From the NCBI RefSeq assembly GCF_958301595.1, contig NZ_CATQJU010000001.1, positions 310,001 through 374,000 on the forward strand: 64,000 bases of DNA, read 5' to 3'. The translations under genes were made by a program, and so were the position numbers. Origin of the DNA: Porphyromonas vaginalis. Lineage in GTDB: Bacteria; Bacteroidota; Bacteroidia; Bacteroidales; Porphyromonadaceae. The first letter of the stretch is position 1. Each line of letters opens with the position of its first letter. The notes below the pieces were generated by a model. The model did not search any database and was not told the DNA's origin. It was given only the letters and a program-made list of their open reading frames with translations. Below, piece after piece: positions 1 to 6,771 of the stretch.

Positions 1-74
1 AGAACCTGAATATGAATACCAACTACAAGCAAGGCATTGACGGACTCATCGAGCTAGTCCTAGAGCGTATCTAA
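1..74 (+). CDS. C-terminal end of an unidentified protein (5' truncated)
   Basis: An open frame enters from the left edge and ends at TAA 72-74. Only the last 23 residues are visible (ending GLIELVLERI), too few to name a family. The promoter of the next gene starts about 50 bp downstream, so this is the end of its transcription unit. The coding frame is supported only by the absence of stops and ordinary composition. Confidence 0.5.
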   Translation, partial: NLNMNTNYKQGIDGLIELVLERI

Positions 75-121
75 CAACAAGTAGAAGTAGCGTTTAACTG
101 AAAGTTAATCGGTCCTTCGGC

Positions 122-151
122 TTGTCGTATGACTATTTTTTTGTACCTTTA
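122..151 (+). promoter_or_regulatory. Bacteroidetes-type promoter for the YtxH-like gene
   Basis: TTG at 122-124, a 19-bp spacer, then TACCTTTA at 144-151. This matches the Bacteroidetes sigma-ABfr consensus TTTG-N19-TAnnTTTG except for the last base. Transcription would start near 157, giving an untranslated leader of about 145 nt. Confidence 0.55.
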
Positions 152-168
152 GAGTGTCAAGGTGATTT

Positions 169-250
169 CTCCTACTTTTACCCTTATATAGTAAATAGGA
201 GTAAGGGAGTACATCGAGACACTCTCTAGATCGTCAGATGCGATCTAGAG
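169..250 (+). other. Two hairpins in the 5' leader of the YtxH-like gene
   Basis: The first pairs CTCCTA..TTTAC at 169-181 with GTAAATAGGAG at 191-201. The second is a perfect 10-bp stem, CTCTAGATCG 224-233 with CGATCTAGAG 241-250, around a 7-nt loop. No T-run follows either stem, so they look like leader structures that could affect mRNA stability or translation rather than terminators. No known riboswitch class is recognised. Confidence 0.45.
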
Positions 251-301
251 AATGCATAAGCAAGGATAAATTATATTCACAAATCAAACAACAGAACAGA
301 T

Positions 302-625
302 ATGAATAACACAGGACGTATCGCATTAGGCATTGCCCTCGGTGCTGCTATCGGTGCAGCCATCACTTACCTCTCTGACCGTGACAAGCGTGATCGTCTC
401 TATGACGACCTCAGCACCACGGCAGACCGCACACGCGACTCGCTCGTAGAGGGATACTATGAGGCTAAGGATCGTTTTGAGACCTATCGCGACAAGCTAC
501 AAAAGCGTGGCGCGAAGTTTGCCGAGGAGGTTGAGGAGCAGTTCGATGAGACTGTGGACAAGGCTAAGGAGACAGCCAGCAAAGCTAAAGAGACTGTCGA
601 GGAAGCTAAAAAGGCAGTCAAGTAA
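302..625 (+). CDS. YtxH-domain small envelope stress-type protein
   Basis: A 107-residue protein with one glycine/alanine-rich membrane segment at about residues 5-24 (GIALGAAIGAAITYL), followed by a long, strongly charged amphipathic helix rich in Lys, Glu and Ala with heptad-like repeats (KAKETASKAKETVEEAKKA). This is the YtxH layout: an N-terminal membrane anchor and an extended helical tail. YtxH-family genes are often stress-induced, but the exact function is unknown. It has its own promoter and structured leader, and a terminator-like hairpin separates it from the next gene. The short length is normal for the family. Confidence 0.75.
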   Translation: MNNTGRIALGIALGAAIGAAITYLSDRDKRDRLYDDLSTTADRTRDSLVEGYYEAKDRFETYRDKLQKRGAKFAEEVEEQFDETVDKAKETASKAKETVEEAKKAVK

Positions 626-675
626 GCTCTCAAACTGAGACAATCTCCATTGAGCAATACAGACTCAAGAGAACT

Positions 676-750
676 AAAAGGGTAGCACGCTCATCCGCAC
701 AAGGGGACCACGGGTCACCGACGACAGATGAGTACGCTACCCTTTTGTTT
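676..750 (+). terminator. Probable rho-independent terminator after the YtxH-like gene
   Basis: AAAAGGGTAGC at 676-686 pairs with GCTACCCTTTT at 736-746, and the stem is extended imperfectly inward by CTCATC/GATGAG. TTTTGTTTTTG follows. The loop is long, so strength is uncertain. Confidence 0.6.
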
Positions 751-795
751 TTGCTTTCTATCCTCTGATCTCTAACATCTAACTTCTAACACCCT

Positions 796-1263
796 ATGGA
801 AGACTTCAAGATATCTCGCTTTATCCATCACACCAAGGAGTACCTCAAGGCGTACGCTCGCCGAGCAATCTACTCGAGCACCGACGCGGGCATGAAGCTC
901 GCTGGTAATCTCCTCACGATACTTCTAGTATTGTCGCTCATGCCGTTTGTGATCATACTCCTACTCTTCGCTGGAGTAGCTGGGATCAACACTTGGCTGG
1001 AGCTGGGCTGGGGATGGAGCTTCCTCATAGGTGCTGGAGTCTTACTACTACTGGTAGTCATCACGCTATTACTGCGCAAAGTCATCGTACGCACCATCAG
1101 CACCAGCATCTATCGCAAGATATACGACTCGCTAAGCAAGCTCGACGACAAGCTACGTCCACAGCCTATGCCATCAGACGTGGAGGACTCGAGCTACACA
1201 GCTAATGAAGGCAAAGAAGCCATCACACCCACCGACGAAGGACCCACCACGCTAACCCGCTAA
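796..1263 (+). CDS. Phage-holin-family-like inner-membrane protein
   Basis: A 155-residue protein with a charged N-terminal segment, two strong transmembrane helices at about residues 33-60 and 72-97, and an acidic, Thr/Pro-rich cytoplasmic tail. The two-helix hairpin with short basic flanks resembles the DUF1469 / holin superfamily III proteins that are common in Bacteroidetes next to YtxH genes. Family membership rests on architecture and on the YtxH neighbour. A lytic role is unlikely because no endolysin or phage gene is nearby. It is followed after 14 bp by a basic protein and is probably co-transcribed with it. Confidence 0.6.
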   Translation: MEDFKISRFIHHTKEYLKAYARRAIYSSTDAGMKLAGNLLTILLVLSLMPFVIILLLFAGVAGINTWLELGWGWSFLIGAGVLLLLVVITLLLRKVIVRTISTSIYRKIYDSLSKLDDKLRPQPMPSDVEDSSYTANEGKEAITPTDEGPTTLTR

Positions 1264-1277
1264 CCTGACCATCTAAC

Positions 1278-1718
1278 ATGAAGAAAAGAGTATCATATCA
1301 AGACTTCCAGAGACGTCAGAAACTTGCCGAGGCTGATCTAGTGATCGCTGAGCGCACCTGGCAGAGAGAGCTGGGCTATATCAAAGGGCTGGGCATCAAA
1401 AAGACAATTATCAATGAGGTAAAAGAACAGATAGCTCCTCGAGGCTCTCTGCTCAGTCGTCTGCTCACGCCATCCACACGTAAGCAGCGACGCAAGGGGA
1501 GCTCACTACTCTCCAAGCTGACGGGTGGCCCTAAGCAATCGACCTACAGCTCTCTGACGCAGGGCGAGCAAGAGGGAGCGACGACTCACGGAGCGACACG
1601 GCGAATCCTCGACACCGCTATGTCTCTCGCCAAGCCAATATTATGGACCGTAGGAATCGGTATGGCAAAAGGGTTTCTTCGCAGGAAGTTTAAGCCTCTT
1701 CGCTTTATCCTCCGCTAA
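1278..1718 (+). CDS. Basic hypothetical protein, third gene of the YtxH/holin cluster
   Basis: A 146-residue, strongly basic protein (motifs KQRRKGSS and LRRKFKPLRF) starting 14 bp after the holin-like gene. It has a long helical N-terminus and a moderately hydrophobic C-terminal stretch (about residues 113-130) that could associate with membrane. No recognised domain. In related bacteria such a third gene often follows ytxH and the DUF1469 gene, so it is probably part of the same envelope-associated unit. Function unknown. Confidence 0.6.
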   Translation: MKKRVSYQDFQRRQKLAEADLVIAERTWQRELGYIKGLGIKKTIINEVKEQIAPRGSLLSRLLTPSTRKQRRKGSSLLSKLTGGPKQSTYSSLTQGEQEGATTHGATRRILDTAMSLAKPILWTVGIGMAKGFLRRKFKPLRFILR

Positions 1719-1836
1719 GAAGCTCTCTAAACATCGTTATTCCCTTCATCTGACTTCCAGCTTCGCGCCTGTCAGCCTTAGACGTTTCTGACTGAGAGAC
1801 GCCAGTGCCACGAGAGGCACCAATTGCTTATTTCAT

Positions 1837-1844
1837 TATCTTTG
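1837..1844 (+). promoter_or_regulatory. Possible -7 element (TATCTTTG) before the secreted-protein gene
   Basis: TATCTTTG fits the Bacteroidetes -7 consensus TAnnTTTG, but no TTG lies 19-21 bp upstream (the nearest is only 10 bp away). The 1719-1940 gap otherwise holds a GC-rich leader and no gene. Confidence 0.35.
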
Positions 1845-1940
1845 CGGGGCGTAGCGAGAGGAGCGACATCCCACCGGGAGCGTGCAGTCGTCCCGCCTTG
1901 GGGTAGGCCTCTCTCAGCGCGGTATTTTTTCTGAAGCTTT

Positions 1941-2636
1941 ATGCACTTCAACTGTAGATATCTCCTTATTCTCTTGCTGCTCTTCGCTTATCGTCCGCTC
2001 GTAGCGCAGGAGCGAGCCGAGCTAGAGCAGCTTTACCAGCCTATCCTCGAGCGCCCGCTAGGCGTAGCTCCCGCCATCAGCGACAGCGCATGGGAGCAAC
2101 TCATACAGAAAGCACTAGACGCCCCCGATACCACCGTCACCCTACAGACCAAAGCACAGGAGTCTCTAAAGATGCGGATAGACAAGGCACATCTCTGCTG
2201 CACGATCTCCATATCGGGTCTACTCACCTACGAGCTACTACTCGCCCCTTGGCGCACGCAGGGCGAGCGACCCATACTACAGATCACGACCCTCGAGCAG
2301 CCCTATCGTGTGAGCCAGCTCACAGCCTTTCTACCCAAGCAAGAGAAGCAGTGGGTGCTAGATGCGACCATCCCATACACAGACTGGCTCATACATTCCG
2401 AGGAAAAAGAGTCCGATCCCTCCCCCTCTGAGGCTCTTTTGTCATCACTGACCGAGATGCCCATCGTACTAACCTTTGACACAGAGCAAGGTAGACGAAA
2501 GGTCCGGATCAGTGCCACTCCCTCTCTAGAGGGCTGGACAACAAAGGAGGAGGTCAAGCGCATCAAGCAACTCATCAGCATATCGCCCCAATCCTATCAA
2601 TTGACACGGAGGGGCATCTTGAAAAGAATCAAGTAA
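1941..2636 (+). CDS. Secreted hypothetical protein
   Basis: A 231-residue protein with a clear signal peptide at residues 1-22 (LLILLLLFAYRPLVAQ, cleavage after VA-Q likely). The mature part has mixed alpha/beta composition with no recognised motif. It ends 9 bp before the next gene, a membrane coiled-coil protein, and that gene overlaps a TolC-type gene, so the three probably form an envelope operon. Function unknown. Confidence 0.65.
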   Translation: MHFNCRYLLILLLLFAYRPLVAQERAELEQLYQPILERPLGVAPAISDSAWEQLIQKALDAPDTTVTLQTKAQESLKMRIDKAHLCCTISISGLLTYELLLAPWRTQGERPILQITTLEQPYRVSQLTAFLPKQEKQWVLDATIPYTDWLIHSEEKESDPSPSEALLSSLTEMPIVLTFDTEQGRRKVRISATPSLEGWTTKEEVKRIKQLISISPQSYQLTRRGILKRIK

Positions 2637-2645
2637 GATCACCCC

Positions 2646-3566
2646 ATGGCTAGACTAGATAATAAGCATATCAAGTATATCATCGCTGGAGCTGTCCTCG
2701 TGATGCTCCTCGTCATCGTTGGAGCGTGGCTATATATAAGGAGTGAGCGACAGCAGATGCAAAGCGTGCAGAGCGAGCTGGTCGATATGGAGAAGCAACG
2801 CATGCAGCAAGAGCTGGACGAGCTGGCAGCGCAGTATCAGCTCCAGTACGAGAAGCTCGCCTCAGCATCGGGCGAGACAAGTCTCTCATTTGACAATGAC
2901 GAGCTACTCGCTCAGCTGGAGAGCGAGCAGGAGCGTGTCAAGCAGCTAAGCCAAGAGCTAGCCACCGTCAAGGCATCCAACGCCAAGCGCATCAGTGAGC
3001 TAACGGGCGAGATCAATACGCTCCGAGCCTTACTCCGCAGCTACATCGTACAGATCGACTCACTCCATGCAACCAATGAGCGACTCGTAGCCGAGAATCA
3101 GCAGGTCAAGGAGGACTACTCACGCATCAGCAGCGAGGCCTCACGACTCTCACAGGAGAAGGCTGCACTATCTGACCAAGTTGCCATAGCAGCCCGCCTA
3201 GACCTCTCTGGGCTCTCCGTCTCTCCGCTCAATAGCCGTGGCAAGCGCACCTCACGCATAGACAAAGTGGAGACGCTGGCGGTATCCTTTACGCTCAAAA
3301 AGAATGTCACCGCACCCGTCGGCAACAAAGCGATCTACGTACGTATCCTCAACCCCAACGATATGCCGATGAGTGGCTCTGGCGGAGCCTTTAGCTTCGA
3401 GGGGCAGACCCTCCAGGCGACAGCCTCCAAGAGCATCGAGTACACAGGCGAGGATACTCCCGTCACCATCTACTATCAGATTACGCAGGCACTCCTCTCA
3501 GGGAGCTACCGAGCAGACATTTTTGCCGATGGACATCGCATCGGACACACCACCTTTACCCTATGA
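2646..3566 (+). CDS. Membrane-anchored coiled-coil protein
   Basis: A 306-residue protein with one N-terminal transmembrane helix (about residues 10-30, IAGAVLVMLLVIVGAWL). A Glu/Gln/Leu/Ser-rich coiled coil follows at about 35-185, and then a beta-rich C-terminal domain of about 100 residues. This is a Bacteroidales-type conserved hypothetical. The stop codon overlaps the start of the TolC-type gene (ATGATGA), so translation is probably coupled. Periplasmic placement next to TolC would suit an envelope-spanning role, but it lacks the membrane-fusion-protein signature. Function unknown. Confidence 0.65.
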   Translation: MARLDNKHIKYIIAGAVLVMLLVIVGAWLYIRSERQQMQSVQSELVDMEKQRMQQELDELAAQYQLQYEKLASASGETSLSFDNDELLAQLESEQERVKQLSQELATVKASNAKRISELTGEINTLRALLRSYIVQIDSLHATNERLVAENQQVKEDYSRISSEASRLSQEKAALSDQVAIAARLDLSGLSVSPLNSRGKRTSRIDKVETLAVSFTLKKNVTAPVGNKAIYVRILNPNDMPMSGSGGAFSFEGQTLQATASKSIEYTGEDTPVTIYYQITQALLSGSYRADIFADGHRIGHTTFTL

Positions 3567-4984
3567 TGAGAGCTCTATCGACACCCCTACGAGGACTACT
3601 CGCACTCGTCCTCAGTTGCACACTCACTGGCTCCCTCTTTGCACAGGCGGAGCCACTCACGCTGTCGCTACACGACTGCATCCGCTACCACCGAGAGAGT
3701 CCCGCGCCATCGGCACAGCTAGAGGCACAGCGACAAGCAGCCCACGCCACACGGCTCAAAGCGCAGAGCAACTTCTTCCCGCAAGTATCGCTATCAGGCG
3801 GATGGCTCTACACACCAGCCAAGCTTAAGCCCTTCTCCGTCGACATCTCCTCCTGGCTTCCACCCATGCAGATGCCCAACCTACCAGGCTTGCCTTCTCT
3901 AGGCGAAGTGCAGTCTTGGCTCGATGACAAGATGAGCCTCGAGCTAGGACACATATTCTACGGCTCCCTCTCTCTACGTCAGCCCATCTTCGCCGGTGGA
4001 CGCATCTACAACGGGGTACGCCTAGCGCAGATCGGCGAGCAAGCAGCCGAGTACCAGTGGACCATCCAGCAGCGTGGCGAGGAGGAGCAGATCGCCAAGA
4101 CCTATTGGCAGGCAGTACAGCTACAGGAGCAGCTCAAGGCGATCACGCAGTTCAACGACATGCTAGACAAAACGCTCGCGGACGTCTCAGCCATGAAGGA
4201 GCAAGGAGTCGTAGCTGATCGTGAGGTGGTCTCCGTACGGGTCAACCGCAACAACGCCAAGCTCCAAGAGGGCAAGCTACGAGAGGGATTGCAGGCTCTG
4301 CTCATCTTACTCAAGCATCAGTGCCGTATCCCAGCGGAGCAAGCCATAGAGCTTACTCCCGACTTCACGCTCGCCAGCCAGCAACCGATCGATCCATGCC
4401 AACCCAAGCTATACAGCACGGTCAATCCGATGGAGCGTGTCGAGCTCAAAGCCGCCAACCTCGCTGTCAAGGCGGAGCAGCAACGCGCTAAGATGGCTCT
4501 CGGCGAGATGCTCCCCGAGGTAGGCTTCACGGCACAGCTACTCACCATGTCGCCCAATCCTATGGATGGCTTTAAGAAGCAGTTTGGCACTACTTGGATG
4601 GTCGGTGTAGCCGTTCAGATCCCCATCACGGGCATTTACCAAGGTTGGCAGAGTCGCTCTGCCGCACTTGCCAGCCAACAGGTACGTCAGCTAGAGCTAC
4701 AAGACGCTGAGCGTGCCATCCAGATGCAAAACGAGCAGGCCTCACGGCAACTCACCGAGGCACTCGCCCGCTATGCCGAGACGGAGCAGATCCGCACCGA
4801 TGCACAACTCAACCTCGACCTCTCGACCGAGGGACACAAGGAGGGCGTCGTCACACTCGAGACGCTCTCACTAGCGCAGCGCAACTGGCTCGAGTCGGAG
4901 ATGCAGTACATCGATACCTTCGTCGCTGTGCGCCTCGCACAGGTCGCTGTCAACGTCGCCACCGGCCAGCCCCTCGACCTCTAG
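3563..4984 (+). CDS. TolC-family outer-membrane efflux protein
   Basis: A 473-residue protein with an N-terminal signal peptide (residues about 1-28, ending GSLFAQAEP). It then has the two-fold repeated OEP layout of TolC proteins: long amphipathic helices rich in Gln, Ala, Leu and Glu separated by strand segments (for example GSLSLRQPIFAGGR near residue 140, and a second barrel segment around VGVAVQIPI near 350). TolC proteins are trimeric outer-membrane channels for type I secretion or efflux. No inner-membrane pump or fusion protein is adjacent, so the partner is elsewhere. The start overlaps the preceding stop by 4 bp. A strong terminator lies about 100 bp downstream. Confidence 0.9.
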   Translation: MMRALSTPLRGLLALVLSCTLTGSLFAQAEPLTLSLHDCIRYHRESPAPSAQLEAQRQAAHATRLKAQSNFFPQVSLSGGWLYTPAKLKPFSVDISSWLPPMQMPNLPGLPSLGEVQSWLDDKMSLELGHIFYGSLSLRQPIFAGGRIYNGVRLAQIGEQAAEYQWTIQQRGEEEQIAKTYWQAVQLQEQLKAITQFNDMLDKTLADVSAMKEQGVVADREVVSVRVNRNNAKLQEGKLREGLQALLILLKHQCRIPAEQAIELTPDFTLASQQPIDPCQPKLYSTVNPMERVELKAANLAVKAEQQRAKMALGEMLPEVGFTAQLLTMSPNPMDGFKKQFGTTWMVGVAVQIPITGIYQGWQSRSAALASQQVRQLELQDAERAIQMQNEQASRQLTEALARYAETEQIRTDAQLNLDLSTEGHKEGVVTLETLSLAQRNWLESEMQYIDTFVAVRLAQVAVNVATGQPLDL

Positions 4985-5084
4985 ACTCTAACCTCTCCCG
5001 CCCGCACATCAACTCCTCTACGAGCCGACACTCTATGAGTCTATTGACTATGCAATAGGCTTATCACAACTAAGCATCTTCTAC

Positions 5085-5160
5085 AAAGGTCACGGATCGC
5101 GATCCGTGACCTTTTTTTGCGCTACGTGGAGAGACCGAGCATAGCGAAGGCGACACGACA
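5085..5160 (+). repeat. Direct repeat copy 1 containing a rho-independent terminator
   Basis: AAAGGTCACGGATCGC pairs with GATCCGTGACCTTT and is followed by seven T (5085-5118), a textbook terminator for the TolC unit. Together with the next 42 bp (GCGCTACGTGGAGAGACC...) it is repeated at 6389-6464 with about 6 mismatches in 76 bp. The two copies bracket the LRR gene at 5256-6335. Confidence 0.85.
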
Positions 5161-5194
5161 GTCGACATGACACTCAAACGACTTTACGAGAGCC

Positions 5195-5224
5195 TTGCTA
5201 TTTAGTTACAAATATGTATATTTG
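5195..5224 (+). promoter_or_regulatory. Bacteroidetes-type promoter of the BspA-like gene
   Basis: TTG at 5195-5197, a 19-bp spacer, then TATATTTG at 5217-5224, a full match to the consensus. The predicted start near 5230 gives a leader of about 25 nt before ATG 5256. Confidence 0.75.
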
Positions 5225-5255
5225 CAATAGGCATAACCACTAAAAGAATTAACGT

Positions 5256-6335
5256 ATGAAAAAAGCAACGCTCTTACTCTCACTAATCTCCTTATTGTTC
5301 GTGACCACTAGTGGGCTGCACGCAGCAATACCTATCTACGACTTTGACGCAGATGGACTGTTTTACAAGATAACCAATCAGGAGCAGTCAGAAGTCTATG
5401 TCACATCAGAGAAGCCCCGTGGAGGCTACACGAATAAGCCCGAGGGCGCTCTCATAATTCCTGAGAAAGTAACCCATGAAAATGTCGAGTACACGGTAAA
5501 AGGGATCGCCAACCAAGCCTTCTATATGTGTGATAAAATCACTAGTATCACCCTACCTAGCACTATAGAGAGCATCGGCAAGAAAGCATTCCTCGGATGT
5601 CATGGCATCCAGACCATTACCTTACCTAAAGGGGTCACTAAGCTTGGTGCATTGGCCTTTACTTCGTGCGCCAGCCTAGAGGCTATCAACGTGGACAAGG
5701 AGAACCCCTCCTACTCAAGTATCGATGGCGTACTATACAACAAGGATGCCTCCATACTAATCCTGTGCCCTTCAGGCAAGAGTGGCGAGTACATCATTCC
5801 CAATTCTGTACACGAGATCACGGCTCGTGCCTTCTATGGTTGTATCAAGCTATCTACTATGACCATACCATCTAGTGTAGAGCGTATCGGTAATGATGGA
5901 TTTTATGCCTGTAGCAAGCTTAGACAAATCTACTGTTATATCCCTGAGCCCTTGACTGGAGATGCTATCGGCACCTACGTATTCGAAAACGTCAGCACGG
6001 CAGCTATCGGAGGCTCCTGCATACTGTACGTACCAGCAGGTAGCGAAAAGGCATACGCTGAGGCACCACACTGGCGACTATTCGCACCAAATATCAAAGC
6101 GCTACCCGAGACTAGTATCTGCGAGACCTATCTCGACAACTTCCGCGTCATCGGCGGACGAGGCGAACTCACCATCTATGGGACCAACGCAGGTGATACC
6201 GTGGAACTCTATGACGTAAATGGCCAACTACTCACCACCCTTTACCTCCGTGGGGAGGAGCAACGCATATCAGTGCCGCAAGGGGTCTGTATAGTTAAGA
6301 GAGGGAGCGACTGCGTCCGCGTCCTCGTAGAGTAA
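5256..6335 (+). CDS. Secreted BspA-type leucine-rich-repeat protein with T9SS-like C-terminal domain
   Basis: A 359-residue protein. Signal peptide at residues 1-23 (ending SGLHA). From about 65 to 245 there are LRR_5/BspA-type repeats with the pattern I-x-x-x-A-F-x-x-C-x-x-L/I-x-x-I-x-[IL]-P (for example AFYMCDKITSITLP, AFLGCHGIQTITLP, AFYGCIKLSTMTIP). A linker follows, then a roughly 70-residue C-terminal domain with the T9SS type A pattern (VELYDVNGQLL... then VPQGVCIVKRG). BspA proteins of oral Bacteroidetes bind fibronectin, fibrinogen or other bacteria at the cell surface; that role is inferred here. It is a single-gene unit with its own promoter and terminator, flanked by two copies of a 76-bp repeat. 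Confidence 0.85.
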   Translation: MKKATLLLSLISLLFVTTSGLHAAIPIYDFDADGLFYKITNQEQSEVYVTSEKPRGGYTNKPEGALIIPEKVTHENVEYTVKGIANQAFYMCDKITSITLPSTIESIGKKAFLGCHGIQTITLPKGVTKLGALAFTSCASLEAINVDKENPSYSSIDGVLYNKDASILILCPSGKSGEYIIPNSVHEITARAFYGCIKLSTMTIPSSVERIGNDGFYACSKLRQIYCYIPEPLTGDAIGTYVFENVSTAAIGGSCILYVPAGSEKAYAEAPHWRLFAPNIKALPETSICETYLDNFRVIGGRGELTIYGTNAGDTVELYDVNGQLLTTLYLRGEEQRISVPQGVCIVKRGSDCVRVLVE

Positions 6336-6388
6336 ATGATCTAAAAGAGTGCGTCGATCACCCGACCGCCTCATATAGCTAAGCATAG

Positions 6389-6464
6389 AAAGGTCACGGA
6401 TCGCAGTCCGTGACCTTTTTTTGCGCTACGTGGAGAGACCGTGCATAACGAAGGTGGCACGACA
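6389..6464 (+). repeat. Direct repeat copy 2 containing a rho-independent terminator
   Basis: AAAGGTCACGGA pairs with TCCGTGACCTTT and is followed by a T-run (6389-6422), terminating the BspA-like gene. The unit through 6464 repeats 5085-5160 at about 92% identity. Confidence 0.85.
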
Positions 6465-6504
6465 ATCTACCCAAGACCTCCCCCTAGTCTTTGAAGATGA
6501 GATA

Positions 6505-6565
6505 ATCCCCACGTGGAGAATCTCAAATCGCCACTAAATATTTGAGATTCTCCTCCTGGATATCG
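6505..6565 (+). repeat. Isolated fragment of the CCACGTGG repeat family with a perfect inverted repeat
   Basis: GAGAATCTCAAAT at 6516-6528 pairs exactly with ATTTGAGATTCTC at 6540-6552. The left arm continues CCACGTGGAGAATCTCAAAT, very like the P1-P2 segment of the composite repeat at 14351-14382. It is probably a decayed remnant. The 6336-6771 gap holds only this, the terminator repeat and the next promoter. Confidence 0.6.
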
Positions 6566-6636
6566 CAGAATTGTCGTTTTTAACGCCAAAGCCTTCATAA
6601 GCTCGTAAGATTGGCGGGCGCAAATTTCTGAAACTA

Positions 6637-6667
6637 TTGCACTTCAAAAAATTATTCTCTATATTTG
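6637..6667 (+). promoter_or_regulatory. Bacteroidetes-type promoter of the five-gene LRR operon
   Basis: TTG at 6637-6639, a 20-bp spacer, then TATATTTG at 6660-6667. The leader to ATG 6772 is about 100 nt. No comparable promoter is seen in the short gaps between the five downstream genes. Confidence 0.75.
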
Positions 6668-6771
6668 CGGTACCGTTCTCCTCCTAAAGGTAGCCTCCTT
6701 AGACAGAGCTTTATACCCCTTAAAAAAGAACGATAACAACGAATCTACAAACACTAAATAATAACAACGCT

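Noticed and set aside
796-1263. Prophage or lysis cassette suggested by the holin-like protein
   Set aside because: No endolysin, structural or integrase gene is nearby; the neighbours are YtxH-type envelope genes, so it is a chromosomal holin-superfamily protein.
1801-1940. Small RNA gene in the GC-rich leader upstream of 1941
   Set aside because: There is a -7 element but no -33, no clear terminator and no recognised RNA family; not enough to call.
5256-6335. Integron-like cassette reading of the repeats around the BspA-like gene
   Set aside because: The flanking 76-bp units are direct repeats holding terminators, with no integrase or attC-like structure; recombination by homology is simpler.
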